Shown here: positions 43,445-56,918 of the stretch, piece by piece
Position numbering within the stretch: the first letter of the stretch is position 1
How the letters are laid out: each line of letters begins with the position of its first letter
Assembly: GCA_013397075.1 (NCBI GenBank)
Contig: VWZS01000175.1
Span: 561,689 to 625,688 of the forward strand
Reading direction: 5' to 3'
Source of the DNA: Rhabdornis inornatus
Taxonomy: Eukaryota; Chordata; Aves; Passeriformes; Rhabdornithidae
Length of the DNA stretch: 64,000 nucleotides
Position numbers and translations under genes: made by a program
Notes under the pieces: model-generated
What the model saw: only the letters and a program-made list of their open reading frames with translations
Told to the model about the DNA's origin: nothing
The model's database searches: none

Positions 43445-45369
43445 TGCTGATGTCTCTGGTGCTTCCCAGCTGGCAAATCTGTGCCAGGGTCTGGTGTTTT
43501 ATCAGCCACAGCAAGGAGTGAGAGCTCCTCCTGCTGATCTTCTTCCCCAGGCAGTGGCTGTGGGGAGGGAAAACACCTCAGGCTGTTGCCTCCTCCTTGG
43601 AGCTGGTCTTGATTTCCCCTTTCCTATCAGCTCCCTTTGCGTTTTTTTCTTCTTTTGCCAGTGAATGGTGCTAATTTATTGTCTTGAGGAAATCTTTGAA
43701 AGCAGCAACTCCCCTTTGCATTTAATATCTGCTGGTTCCTAGATGGCTGTGGTGGCAGAATCTCAGTGCTGAAACTGGGGACATCTGTGTTTGTTCAAGG
43801 AACAACAGGGGATGCAGCGGATGGGAAAGAGATGAAGTTTGCTGAGGCACCAGGAACTGGCAGCATAACTTAAAGAAAGTGTTAAATAACAATCACTGCT
43901 CAAGGCCCCAGTCCAGCAGAGCACTTACCCATAGACTGGAACTGTAAACAGTGCAGCTGATTTAAACTGGGCCCAGTTTTGTGTTTAAGGTTAGATCCCG
44001 CCTGAGTGCCTTCCTGGAGCAGCGCCTAAGTGAGTGAGACTTGGGCTTGTGTTTCATTTACAGGAGTGAGACTTGGAAGTGAGACCTGACTGCTGCTTAG
44101 TGCTGTCCTGGGCCATCCAAGAGGCTTTTTGGGGCTCTACCCCTGCTGCTGCTTTTCCTGCCACTTGAACATGTGCTGCTTTTTCCTCTGCTTGTTTTCC
44201 TGCTCCTAATTCCAATGACTTCTGCAGAATGGGAATCTAAAAGACACAAGTCATTCGTTGCATGCCAGGGCAGTGGTGTCACTGGTCATGTTTTCCAAGG
44301 GCCTCAACCCAGCTTGTGTAGTAGAAGAGCAATAAAAGGGGAAGCAGCAATAAAAGCAGTGATGTAGAGGTGTCTTTCTACTTTACTGGCATTAAATAAG
44401 GCACAATTCTCAGTTTTACCTACATAACATAAAACTCGAGGTGAGGCTTGAAAATACAAATATAGATAATGTCTTTCTGTGACTCTTCAGTCCATTTCAA
44501 AAGAGTTTCTTAAATAAAATGGGATTTTTTCAAGCAATTCTTTCCATATGACTGATTAGTGAGAGGAACTTTCTTAGTGGGTTGATCCCACAAACTCTTT
44601 TGCAAGTTGTCTTTACCCCAGAGGGCTGAGTGCTGGCTCCAGGGAAATCTGCCCTTCAGGGAATGACTCTGCTGCAGGTTTGCCATGGACTTGCAACAAT
44701 CCAACTGAAGCTGGATAATAATGTTTACCCACCTGTGTAATACAAGTTCAGATCCTTGAATGAAAGGCCCTACTGTGCAAAAATACAAGGTAGCACTATT
44801 GGGGGGAGGGGGGCATTCTGTACCTGCAGCTTTAGACTGTTTACAGTGAATGTAGGGAAGGTTTCATTAATGAAAAGGTGAGGTGTAGCTGGTTTGCACT
44901 CATGCAAAGAAATAGTATTAAAGAACAACAAAGAAATAATACTAGAGAACAACACTACAGTCGTCACTATGTGAAAATGTGAAGGCTGGTTTTCTAACCC
45001 TTTAAGTGTAGAAATTCTCCTGCTGATGTTCCTGCTGAATATTCTTCCTATGGAAGTTACATATAGAATATTCTGCCTGCTTCTTCCTCTCCTGGATTGT
45101 GTGTCTGTGTGATTTCTGACTAAATGTCAACAGCAGGGAGATGAACGGGAGGTGGCAGAGGAAAAAGGTTTCAACAGCTGGCTGATGAAGAGGAGTGAAG
45201 ATGAGAGTCAAATTTGCTAATCAATAATGCTTCCACAATATAATATTTATTGTGTGTTGTACCTGTGGGGCCTGGACAAGATTGTACAGCCTGGACTGTG
45301 CCATAAAACTCCTGGGAAGGAGCAGGCTCCTTTGTCTGGTGTAGAACTTAGTGCTGGTGATGGCAGTGG

Positions 45370-45716
45370 TGAAACTTCAGTGACTAAAACAGGAGTTTGC
45401 CTCTCCCTTCAATACATATTCAAGAAAGATGGAGAGAAACTCTTTACAAGGACATTTAATGATAGGAAAAAGGGGAATGGCTTCAGACTGAAAGACAGCA
45501 GATTTGGGTTGGATATTAGGAATAAATTCTTGGCTGTGAGGATGGGGACGCCCTGGCACAGGGTGCCCAGAGAAGCTGTGGCTGCCCCTGGGTCCCTGGA
45601 AGTGTCCAAGGCCAGGCTGGAGCACCATGGGGTAGTGGAAGGTGTCAGGGTTGAAACAGGATGAACTTTTAAGATCCCTCCCAGCCCAAATCATCCCAGG
45701 ATTCCATGATTCTGTG
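45370..45716 (+). mobile_element. CR1 3' fragment, plus strand (longest recognised)
   Basis: It contains GATGGAGAGAAACTCTTTAC, GGGTTGGATATTAGGAATAA, GGCACAGGGTGCCCAGAGAA, GTGTCCAAGGCCAGGCTGGA and a terminal CATGATTCTGTG. The CR1 3' region is collinear over about 340 bp. Confidence 0.92.
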
Positions 45717-47425
45717 TGACAAAGTGTGTGAGGAGGAAGGGTAGCTTGGAGATACCTTCCAATCTCTACCTACCTAGAGATTTGACCAAAAGTCATAAAA
45801 CAGGTTAAAAATAGAGCCCAGGCTCTCCCAAGCCTGCAGCAGCACTTGATACCAAAACAACTGATACCAAAACAACATTCCCCAAAACACTTCTTGAGAA
45901 GTAAATGAAAGAATATAGAAAATTTTGAAATAATCAGGGCCTCTGTTAATCTTCAGCCATGGGAGATGTGAGTGTGCAGCACTCACTAAAGGGCCCAGAA
46001 TTGTTGCTACAGAAGCCTCAGGGCAGGAAATACACCTGACAAAGCTCTAATTTGCAGATCTGTGTAAAACACCTTTCCATAAGGCTTTGTTTCATATTCG
46101 CTTGGCTGAATCTTCTGACAAATTTTCCTCGAGCTTTACGTGCACAAACTGTATCGTTGTTTTGGAAAATGCAAGCCTGACCACTGTAAATGGGTTTATA
46201 TTTCCAACAGGGCAGTTATTTAATTTCCTGTTGGAAGTCTGCAAATGTTGGCACTGTTCACTCTCTGGCAGGGAGCCAGAGGAGAGCACGGTATCATTAA
46301 CGGGCTACAGCCCAGTGCAGATTTCTTTTGGTTTCATCCAAACTTTTAAGACTGGGCTACAACAAAATACAATTTTTGATTGAACTTCATAAAGGCAGGC
46401 AGGGAGATCAGGGAAAAGGGGGTCACAGGACGTTCTCTGGGATGAGAACAGCTTTTGTCCTTCCTTGGGCTGGACTAATCCTTGTTTTGCTCCAGATTTA
46501 ATCTTGCTGTGTAGTTTTCCACTAAAGCAGCTCAGAATGAAGGCTGAGGGCTAATCCTGGAGTTGGCTCTTTGGGTACAGACCCATTCCCTGGCCAGTTA
46601 TCTTCCTTGGGATCCATGGCACAGCCCCTGTGGCAGGATGGATGCCAAGGCTTGGGTCTCTGATAGTGACAGTGACGCTGCTGTAAATCCTGAAGCCACC
46701 CAGGTGCATTCCCAAAGGATCCCTCAGCATCCAGAGGCCTGAGCTGTCTGCAAAACGCCATCTTTAGAGACAACCACTTGGAAAGCAAAGTCTTGTAAAC
46801 AAAAAAGGTATTTTTGTTCAGAGTTTGTTTTAAATGCCCCGACTAAAGTCAGCAGAAATGAATCAGACTGGTTTGCTGTGAAGACACATCATTTATTTGG
46901 GGTGTCTGGCACAGGCTCCCTGTACCTGATGATGCTTCAGGCGAGGCCCTTTCCCCATGTGGACCTTCTGGTGCCCCATTTCTGCTTCCCAGCTCTGCTC
47001 CTGGAATTCTCCATTTCACTGTGGTTTGCAGTGGGGACAAACTCTTAAATCTCCAGCTTGAACTCAAGGGAGCCAACTTCATTTTCTTCCACGAGTTTTT
47101 CACTTTGAAAAGAGCTATTTGTGGAAAACAAATTGTCAAATGATGTGAGAGGCTCTTCATCACTTGGGAGCCTTTAAATCAGGGCTGACTTGGGGAACAA
47201 TGTGCTCAGTTTTCCAGTGGGATGTGTGCAGAACCACTGGATATAGGAATTGTGGCATGTGTCATGCAGGGGATCAGATTTAGGATTATTGTGGTCTCTC
47301 CTAAATCTCCCATAAAGCAGTACTTGAGTGTAATCTGTTTGGATTTCCCCTGCTCTGGGCTGGAGCAGCTGCTTTTTCTCAGGGATCTGGGGATGGAAGA
47401 GGAGCTGCTCGTGGAGAAACGTGCA

Positions 47426-47487
47426 CAATTTCTATATTAGAGTTAATATTTGCACTCAATTTCCATATTAGAGTTAATATTTGCACT
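47426..47487. repeat. 31-bp tandem duplication
   Basis: AATTTCTATATTAGAGTTAA plus TATTTGCACTC (47426-47456) is repeated with a single T-to-C change at 47457-47487. Confidence 0.92.
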
Positions 47488-47858
47488 CACTTTGCCTGAC
47501 TTAGGGGGAGCAGGAAGAGCTGGATGATGGAAAGCAGAAAAAGAATAAAAAGTAGGTTTTGACCACCTGTCATCCTTTGGTGTTGTTTCTTAAATGATAT
47601 TCTTGGGGCTGATAATATGTAGCTTAGGCCATTGATGTGTGTTGAACGAGAATGGGAAATACCCAAATAAATTTTCTGTGTCAGAATATTAGATTGTTTT
47701 TTTTCTCTGAGTCCTGAGAAAAATGAAGTGCAGCTAAAGTTAAAGGCACATAAACCCAAAACATATAAAACATGTAAAAAATGATGTGCCCAGACTGATG
47801 CACTGCAAAGATGTACTTTCATATTTTTGTGATAACTTATTTAATAAGATCTGGAGGT

Positions 47859-47880
47859 TTTCTTTTCTTTTCTTTTCATT
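47859..47880. repeat. (CTTTT)n short tandem repeat
   Basis: Successive TTTTC units, about four copies, occur in ROR1 intron 1. Confidence 0.8.
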
Positions 47881-49559
47881 CATTTTTAAACAGATGAATG
47901 CACTTATCTGTATTTACATCATCTCCAGGCAACCCAGAGTGTTCTTTCCATATGCTCATGGAGCTCACAGCAGTAATAAGTGCAGAGGGACAGGAGACCC
48001 TCTGGTCCTTTACAGTTTCTTCTGGGTGTTAAATTTCATGCAGAAAATATGGTTCTTATTGCAGCTTGGCAGGCACCAGAAAAAAGCAAATCTTCTCAAT
48101 GTTCCATCGAAAAGAAATACTGTGCACTCTGTTTTTATTTCTCTGGTGATAGTATCCAGGAGTTTCTGATTTTTTTAACAGTAGTTTTGATCAAGGATGC
48201 TCAGAACTGTTTACAAACAATTCTGAATTTTTCACTGTGGTTTGCTGTGGGTTATGTATTTTTGTTTTCCTTTTAGATGCTTGTAGAGGAGTACAGGTTA
48301 AATCTTGTATGAAATCCCCCCAAAAAATCCCCTAGCAGGTCTGGGAATAAAAGCTGGGGATCTGCTCTTCCACATGCCTCTTTTACCAAAATTCCGAGAT
48401 CAAAGCATTTTGATTTATTTCTTTATTGGAAAGTAGTGTGGGACCTATCTAGGTGTGCCATCTGTCATACAGGAATCCTTATTCCTGAGCCCAAACTTCT
48501 CCACCACTGCCTCCTATCCATGTCCTTCCCAATCCTGCAAAAGCCTCCTGCCATTCCCGGCTGCCCAGGTTGGTGCATTTGGGGATGGGAGTGAGATGTT
48601 GACAGGAAGAAATCATTATCAGATTGGTTTTGGAGGTGGTAATTATTTCAAAACTTGTCACCTTCATAAAATAAATGCATTTTGTGGCACTTCTTGAAAT
48701 TGCCCAATGTGGGGTTGAAATGCTCTTTTTCTCAATTATAAAATGACAAAGTGCCCATAAATTTGCTATTGTGACTTTGGGAAGTATTTTAATGAACAAT
48801 TTTGAATGATGGAGTTCAAATTCCTTAGGAAATGAGGTTGATATAAAAATACTGTGTTTTGTTAGGCTAAAGCTCATATCTTATGGGAAGCAAATCTGAA
48901 GACACAAATTATTAAGGGACTCTGTAGTTACTTATGGGGAGAACATTATTATATTTTTGATTTGGGAATGCTGGGTGTGAATAAAGGAGAGAGAGAGGCC
49001 CTGGATAGGAGAGGAAGGTATTTTAAATCTGTGAATGAAATTGCCAGAGATCAGTACAGAAGTTTAGGATAAACACAGCAACAAAGTCAGAAAAGCTGAG
49101 GCACAGAATGGGATCGAAGCTCCAAGTGATGATGAGGGGAGCAGGAGAAGAGAAAGGCAGGAGAAAATGCTGACTTGTGACTCAGTGCACAGGAAATGTT
49201 CTGGAGAGTCAAACCAAAGGCTGAAATCCTTAATGCTCTTTTTTTTTTGCACTGCTTTTGACCCTGCCCTGAAAAACTCAGCAGACACCAGGAATGCAAA
49301 GACATCAGCACTGCAATCTCAGCCTAGAATGAGAAAAAACTGTTAGGGAATACTTGGAAAAATTAGATGTTGTAGGATTTCTCCTGACAGTTCTTCAACC
49401 TCTGAGGAAGTTGCTCAGCCCGGGTCAGGCTGAGGAGTGAGACCCTGTGTGCTGACGGGGGGGAAGCCTAAAAATTTGGGAAAGAAGCAAAAAATGAGTG
49501 TGAGGATTTCGACATCAATCTGCTTAGCAGCAGATAAAGTACTTGCAAGCAACTGGGAG

Positions 49560-50270
49560 ATAACCAGGAGATAAATAGCGAGCTGAAATAGTTTTGTCAG
49601 GGCCAAATCCTGTCACACCAACCTCCTTTCCCCTCAGAGCAGCTTATCAAGCCCTGGAGGGGACACGGTGACGTGTCTGGAGTTGGTGACAACTTGTGGT
49701 GGCAGGGACAGGCACAGGGGCTGAGTGAAACTCTGTAAAGGCAGGACTGGAGTCATTTCCACGCAGGGAAAACAGAGAACTTCTAAATATCTGGAAAACC
49801 TTGGGTCTGGTGATTTGGTTCGTCTGGGAGCAAACTGGGAATGGGAGCAGCAGTTGTGCTGGAGGCAGGGATGGGAGGCAAGTTCAAAATGATCCTGGTA
49901 AACTGGAGAAATAGAAGAAATATGATGATGGAATAAATGTAAGGTATTAAACTCCTGAAGGAGAAGGACCTGTGTAAATGACAGAACAGGAGCAGGTGGG
50001 GTTGCAGCTCTTTGGAGAGGATTTGGGAGCTGTATTGGAAGGGGAAGGGAGCCAAGCCAACAGAGCTCAGTGTGACGGGAAGGCAAAAGTTGTGTTTGGC
50101 TGTGCAGCAGCAGCACAACCAGCAGGGCACAAGAAATCTCTGTCCCTCTGTCCCTCTGTCCCTCTGCTCAGCGTGGGACAGACCTCAGCAGCAGGAAAAC
50201 TGCCTTTGGGAAGTGGGTCTGGAGAAAGGCAGGGAGCAGCTGGAGAGCTGCAAGAATGGAAAACCTTTCA
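49560..50270 (+). mobile_element. Possible old, diverged CR1-like body
   Basis: Weak resemblance to the internal part of CR1: GGCCAAATCCTGTCACACCA, AACTGGAGAAATAGAAGAAA and GAAGGAGAAGGACCTGTG occur in the expected order. Divergence is high, no coding potential remains and the limits are uncertain. Confidence 0.35.
50138..50168. repeat. (TGTCCCTC)n short tandem repeat
   Basis: An 8-bp unit is repeated about three to four times. Confidence 0.85.
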
Positions 50271-50295
50271 CTGATGAGGATGGATGAGCTTTGGT

Positions 50296-50639
50296 TGCAT
50301 CACCAAAAAGGAGGAAAAAAAAAAAGGATATGTTGTGAATTGTTTGATTGCATCACCAAAAAGGAGGAAAAAGGAAAAAAAAAAAGGAAATGTTGTGGGT
50401 TGTTNNNNNNNNNNNNNNNNNNNNNNNNNNNNNNNNNNNNNNNNNNNNNNNNNNNNNNNNNNNNNNNNNNNNNNNNNNNNNNNNNNNNNNNNNNNNNNNN
50501 NNNNNNNNNNNNNNNNNNNNNNNNNNNNNNNNNNNNNNNNNNNNNNNNNNNNNNNNNNNNNNNNNNNNNNNNNNNNNNNNNNNNNNNNNNNNNNNNNNNN
50601 NNNNNNNNNNNNNNNNNNNNNGATATGTTGTGAGTTGTT
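50296..50639. repeat. Tandem repeat of roughly 50-60 bp interrupted by an assembly gap
   Basis: A unit starting TTGCATCACCAAAAAGGAGG, followed by an A-rich stretch and GGATATGTTGTGAATTGTT, occurs at about 50296-50345 and again, slightly longer, at about 50348-50404. After the Ns the sequence resumes with GATATGTTGTGAGTTGTT (50622-50639), the tail of the same unit. The gap therefore lies inside the array. Confidence 0.9.
50405..50621. other. Assembly gap (217 Ns)
   Basis: 217 undetermined bases. Open frames spanning it are artefacts. Confidence 0.99.
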
Positions 50640-51992
50640 ACTACATCAGCTGTTATAAGCAAGAAGAGAACAGCTTATTCCCAATGGTAGTGATTGCTAA
50701 AACAAAAGATATTTGACTTAATTTAAAGCAGAATAGGCTTAATTTAGAGATGAGAGAGAAAACTTGCCATGGTGAGGAGAATAAAGCCTTTCATAGTCTT
50801 GGGAGGCTGTGAGGGCTGTGTTTTAACAAGAAATTAGATTTACATCTGTTAGGACACAGTTTGGGAGGGGCATGGCCGGAGGACTCTGCCCCATCTCTTT
50901 TACCCTGGATATCTTGGTGGCTCTAAAGGGATCCTAGAGAAACCAAAGCTTCCATTTAATCTTTGTGAATATTTCCCTCACCTGTTTATCCAGACCTTTA
51001 CAAACATACTCCTTCATTAAAGCAATAATGGTATCATACCTAAGTTTTTTCTCCTGTCAGACCTGATGGAGTATAAAATGCTTTTTGATAAGAACACTCT
51101 CAATGATTCAGACCTAAATTGTATTCCATGACCCTGAAACCTCCTTCTGTCCTTGCTCCTGGGAATTCCCATAAAAAAAGGAGTTCCTGCAGTGCACATC
51201 CCTGCTGCTGTGGGTGGTTTCATTCACCTGTGGTGTTTCTCTCAAAGCCTACTTATTTTTGCTCCTAGCAAAGTACATTTCTAGTTCTGTCCAAGGAGAT
51301 GACAAATATATCTACTTTATGAATCACATGAGTCACTTAAGAACAGCAGAACATCAAACATTCTGAAAGGATTGAGCATGTCAGGATCTCTCAAATGTTT
51401 TTGCTGTATCTGTGTAATAGTCTTTGATTCACTTCTGCCTTCCCAAGTAGTTCAAGTCTGCCAAGAAGCCTCATCACTCGACACCAGCCCACAAAACTGA
51501 ATAGACTTGGGTTCACTGTCGTTTTGAGTTAATGCATCAGTGATGAGTCCAGTCCAAGAGCAGGAAAAAAATCTGTTTTCCAGGGTTGTGTGAGCCATTA
51601 AGAGGGGTAGCTCTGCTGGGACTAGTTTAGATCTAAGTTAAATACCAGATAGGAGGGGTTGTCTGTACTGAAAAATAAGTAGTCTGTTGTTCTACAGAAA
51701 ACAGAGACCCGTTTCTCTCTGGACATGTGTCTAACTCACAATTCAGGCCCCAAAGGATGTGTCTGTTGAAAAGAGAAGGCAGAGATTGCCAAGAAAAAAA
51801 GGCATGTCCTGCTCAAATAACGAGTATTGCTTTCCCCTTTCTCCTTCCTCCTTCCCCCCAAAATACATGGAGACACATACAGCCCACCCCTTTTTTAATA
51901 CTCCATTTTTTTATTCAAATGGGCTGACCTGTAATCTCAGGAGCCTGAGGCCGTGTTTAGCTTTTCCTCCTTCCATTACAAACCCCAGCAGT

Positions 51993-52019
51993 TGGTTTTT
52001 TTTTTTTGTTTTTTTTTTG
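51993..52019. repeat. T-rich homopolymer tract
   Basis: Two T runs are separated by a single G. Confidence 0.85.
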
Positions 52020-53289
52020 CCCCAGTAATCTCCATCTGACATCACCCTGTTTATGAACTTCGCTGTTGTTCTGGAAATATCAAACTCAGCCTTTTAGTAT
52101 TTATTAATCAGATTTTAGGTAAGGAGGTGTGTGTCCTGGTAATGGTGTCAGTCAGTTTTGCCAGAATCCTGCTGTTTTCCAGGATGCAGAATGCCTGAAT
52201 TTTATAAATTGTGGAATCCTTGTAATGCTGCTCCAGGAAACCTGGGGTCACCTATTCCAACCTCTGCCTTGCAATCCAACCTCTGCCTGTTTTCCCTTCT
52301 CTGTGGTTCTGTCACAAAGGAAGGAAAAGGGATTTAGGCAGCAATAAATAGATATTTGTTGGTAAAAGCATCCCCCAAACCTGATTTCTGCTGTTTGGCT
52401 GAAAGGAACGTGGAGATGAAGGGACACAGGAGCAGCAAGGTCAGAGGCTGTCACTGGGAGCACATCTCTAATGTCCTAGAAAAGTTTTCAACAAATTGGG
52501 CTGAAGCCCTGGAGGAAAAAGTCCAAAATCAATTCTGTGTTTTTATTTTGTGGAAATGAAGACCTGTTGGAGTGAAGAGGATGATATTTTATGCACATCT
52601 TGGTGCTACCAGCAGGGACAGGGGCGTTATTTGGAGCAAATAGGAGGGAGCCAATGCAGACAAGGAAAGCTCAGCTAAATTCCAGAGTTTCCTACAACTA
52701 AAATCTCTGGGAGTGAATAATCGTGCAAGGGAGGTTATTGAGGCTGCAGTGCTGGAGATGTTTAAGTTGGACAGGGCAGAGCTGGGGGGGATTTTATTCC
52801 TGGCAGCGAGTCCTGCCTGGCACTGGCTTGCATGCACAGGTTGGTCCAGGCCTTGGGAAGTCAATGGGAGGCTTTGAGCTCAGCCTTTGCTGACTGAAGA
52901 TGTCTCTGCTGTTTCTGGGATCCCTGTCAGGTTTAAATCTGGTGCAGATTTCCAGATTTCCCCAGCTGGAGGAGGGGATGAGTGATAGGACCAAATTTGC
53001 TGTCACTATATAATGGTCTGAGTGTGCTGCCTTAGTATTTTTTAATATATGGATAATAAACATTCCCCTTTTAATACAGGAATGTGTCTCTTTCCCTCTG
53101 GGATTTTCATAAACATATTCTTAACCTGCATCTATTTCATCAATACTGAAATGACAAGATTTTTCTGGATTTTTTTGTTTCTCTGCTTAGTGCAAAGTCC
53201 CTGTAAGGAGAGCCTTGGTGGTCTGGAAAGAACCCCAAATATAGATTTGGTCGATAATGTGTAATGTAAATAAAATTAGTAGCATGTGC

Positions 53290-53313
53290 TTGCCTGTTTG
53301 TTTGTTTGTTTTA
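53290..53313. repeat. (GTTT)n short tandem repeat
   Basis: Four to five GTTT units lie in ROR1 intron 1. Confidence 0.8.
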
Positions 53314-55913
53314 CTAAGGGGAAAAGGTCTGCAGGAACATAATGCACACCAAATCCAGGGCACAGGGAGCAACTGTGGGGCATCCTTAGGTTTGTTACCT
53401 CAGACTGTGGAACTGCTCTTAGGCTTCACATTCCAGAGCAATAAAGAACTGTATTTTTAGTCTCCCAGATTTAAATAACACAGTGTGATCCCCTGATATT
53501 GCTCATTCTCTGTGGGAAAGAGCTGTGGCATATTGTGTTTTTCCTCCCTCATTTCCCTGCCATCTGTAGTTAATAGAATAAGAGTGGGTGGGATGCTTGT
53601 GCCTGGATGCAGCCACCACACTGAGGGAAGTTTCAGGCCCTTTGGCTTTTCCAGTGCCCCCATCTTAGCAAATCAGTTGCTTAAACAATGGAGCAAGTTC
53701 CTCCTGGATCCATGAATTCCTTCTGCTGGCATGTGGCAGCCCCCTGCCACTTGGCTTCTTGGCATAAAATTCTGGTCCTTAGGTAGTTAAAGCTTTCCTC
53801 TTAATAACCAGCTTTTGTTGGAGCTTATATAACTTCTTGGTATTACAACTCTCTTTTATTTTTTTTCCATTAAGAAAAAATTACTTAAATCTATAAAACC
53901 ATATTTGTGTTCCTAGAATTGTTTGGGAAAATAGCAACTGATTTTTTTTTTCCTTTTGGTTTTGCTGGTTTCTTTGTCATCCTCTGAGCTTTGGCACCGC
54001 TGACACTTTCCTACTTCTTTCTGTGGTGAGTGGGAAGAGATTTTTCAGTCCTTGCACAGCACGAGGCAGCTGCACAGAAAAAGGAGACAGCCTGGACCCT
54101 TCTTCTTTCTGCCTTGCCCAAAATCCACAGGGCACATTTGTGGCCACCCTTTTGGATCCTCTCCTGAACATGAATTCTTTCCCACAGCCAGTTAAATATT
54201 TCTAAATGTGTTTTTTTTTTTTTCTTCCACTGGAAAGACACATTTGGGTATTAAACATGTGCTTAGAGTGTCATCTTCACTGAGGAGAAAGGATTTTAGC
54301 TGGGCACAGCAGACTAATTTCAAATTTTCCTGGGGTTCTGTGTGCATCCCCCTGGCTGGCACTTGGGAAGCCAAAAGCTCTGCATCTCTGAGCACTGGGC
54401 TGCCATGATTTTCCTCAAATGAGCCAAATGAGGGCTTGTTCAGAGTTTCAGCCCAGAAAGGGAGCATTGTGCAGGGGCAGGTCTCTCTCTGTGCAGGTAT
54501 TTGATTTTTGACACTACAAGGAGGAATGAGGTTTAGTATCCATCCATTCTATTAAATATTGCTGCTGACCTGAACTTCAAAGCACTGTGCAGTGGTTTCC
54601 ATACTGATTTTTGGCTAAACCGCCATTTTCTCCTATTTTCTGGTCCACACAGTTCTCATCACTCTAAGTACCCCAAAACCTTATGATCCTTGACATAATT
54701 TTCCTCGTTATGTTCCTCCTTAGGCAGGCAAAAAGTGCTATTCCCATTGCACAGCTGGGAAATGGATCCCTGGAGAGGTGAAATAACTCTGTGTAGGCTG
54801 ACACCTTGAACTCAGCAATGAGCAGAGGAATTCAAGCTTGAGCTGTGCTGGATGAAGGAATGGTTTTGCCTCCTGATGAAATTTCTTCCTTCTGCTCTCC
54901 CATTACTCCAAACTCTGCAAGGTCCCAGGAGCTCGACCCCACTCCCTTCCAGGGTGGCTTCAAACTTGTTAGGAAATCCTCACTCACTTGCTTAGTTATT
55001 GCCTTTTTTTTTCCTTAATAAATCTGAGTTTAGTTGCAAACCTTGAATTTACAGCAGCATATTTTTTCAGCAGGTACCTGCCCTGATACTGTTTTGTTAA
55101 AGTGCCAGCTTTGTGATTCAGCTTTTAAATCTGACATGGCAAAAAATGTTGTTAGACCTGAGTTGGTGTTTATCAAATAATTTTCCATGGGGTGTGCTTG
55201 AGGCAGTTTTTTCATGTATTTTGGGTTAACTCTCCCTGTTTTGAGCACTTTGTGCTTTACATGCCTTATTCTGCAATTAATTTTTCCAAGCTTTCAGCTG
55301 CCCCCTCTCTTCCAGCAGAGTGGAAATCTAGGTTGTGTTTTTATGACAAAACTCCCACACTTTGTCCCTGTAACTGCACTGATAATGGCCAGATTTCAGG
55401 GCCTGAGAAGCTGCAGATTAGCCCAGATTTTAGAACTGGCCTGTCCATATTGCAGAGTTTGGAATTTAGGTTTGGAAAGCTGCATGGCTTCCTGGCAGTG
55501 CTGTTTGGGGACTTTGTGAGCAGCATAAACAGGGTTAATTCCAACCCTGCTGGAAGAGTCTCCAGGCTGGTGGTGAGGGAATTGACCTGCCCTGGCTGGA
55601 ACAGCAGGGAATTAATAGAAGTTTTCTGCTCTATTCAGAGCAGGGTAGTGGAGCAGCTGAACTTCCCACCAAACTCTGTTTTCTATTGTACTTTTGATGC
55701 CAGATTTCTGTAGAGCTGGGCTCCAAAAGACAAATACCCTTCCAATTCCAACTATCCTGCATTTAGGCTTTAAAAATTCAAATAATCTGTAACAATACCA
55801 GTTTTATTTAAACAAGGCCAGGGGAAAGGAGCTTTGCTGCTTGCAACTAAGAACTTCAATATGTTTCAGAATAAAGTGTGTAAATAAATAGGGCACACTT
55901 ATACTTGTGTGCT

Positions 55914-55929
55914 GAGATAATCTTATCTC
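55914..55929. promoter_or_regulatory. Palindromic GATA-type motif
   Basis: GAGATAA-TC-TTATCTC is a perfect 7-bp inverted repeat holding two opposed AGATAA sites. Any binding is unproven. Confidence 0.3.
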
Positions 55930-56886
55930 GACTTTTCTTGAGAAGGGAAGTTTTGAATTGGGGTGGATGTCATTTTTATCTCTCTTTAAAGCAACTCTGG
56001 TATTGTGGATCTGTGCAAACAGCAAAGGCAGAGGACCTGATTTCTGCTGTCAGCTTCTTGCTGCTGCTGTTCACTTCAAGTATTTTATATGAACCTCCCA
56101 ATAAAACACAAATATTTGACTTTGTATTAATGAAGTCCCACTCTCATTGTCCTTTATGGTGTTTCCCCTATTTTTTTCTCAGTACACTCTTTGCTTCTGA
56201 ATATTTTTTAAAACGAAAGTACCCAAAAAAATCTGCTGTAGATTTTACATACACACAGAGATGAGGGTGAATTGTATAAATATTGGTAATACACTTGCAT
56301 AACTTTATATATTGCAAGAATTTTGCACATCTGTGTCTGGATACAAAGCAGTGTGTGGAGCACGGAGGCTCAGGAGCAGGACAAGGAGACAGTCACTGCA
56401 AAAACCTGGATTGCATCTGGATCTGGGAATAACTCTTGACCCAGTCCAGACAAGTGATTGACACAATGAACAGGGGGGATCTGAGCTCAGATTCTTGGCA
56501 GGAACAAAACTGCCTTGTCCTGACTTTCTGTGATCCCTCAGTTGGAGTCTTTTGGAAAACCATCAGGATGGAGACCCTGTGTTGAAAGACTGTCTGGTAA
56601 GATATTGTTGAAAAGAGGCAGGGGGAAGACAGTTTTTGAAGAATTTAGAGCTCTGTTCATCTACTCACCCCATTGAAAAAAGCAGCTGAAGCAGAAAGTC
56701 CCCAAAGGGTTAAGTGGAGGCAGGTGCTCGGTGGCCATGATAAACTCTGTCCCTCTGAGCTCTGCAGAAATATCCCATTTCTGCTGGGGAATGGAGAGAG
56801 CAATGACTCTGTGCACCTCTTTATACCTAAATACTTTCTGAGGGCTGATTAAGTTTCCCTATTACCTGTTGTAAATATTCTCATTT

Positions 56887-56918
56887 AAAAAGAAAAAGAA
56901 GAAAGAAAAGAAAAAGCT
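56887..56918. repeat. Purine (A/G) tract
   Basis: About 30 bases of only A and G, built of AAAAAG and AAGAAAG units. Confidence 0.8.

Noticed and set aside
50256..50716. Open frames spanning the N-gap
   Set aside because: They are open only because undetermined bases are read as unknown residues.
52670..52860. Possible CR1 fragment (GCTGGAGATGTTTAAG)
   Set aside because: Only one short block resembles CR1 and no terminal motif follows.
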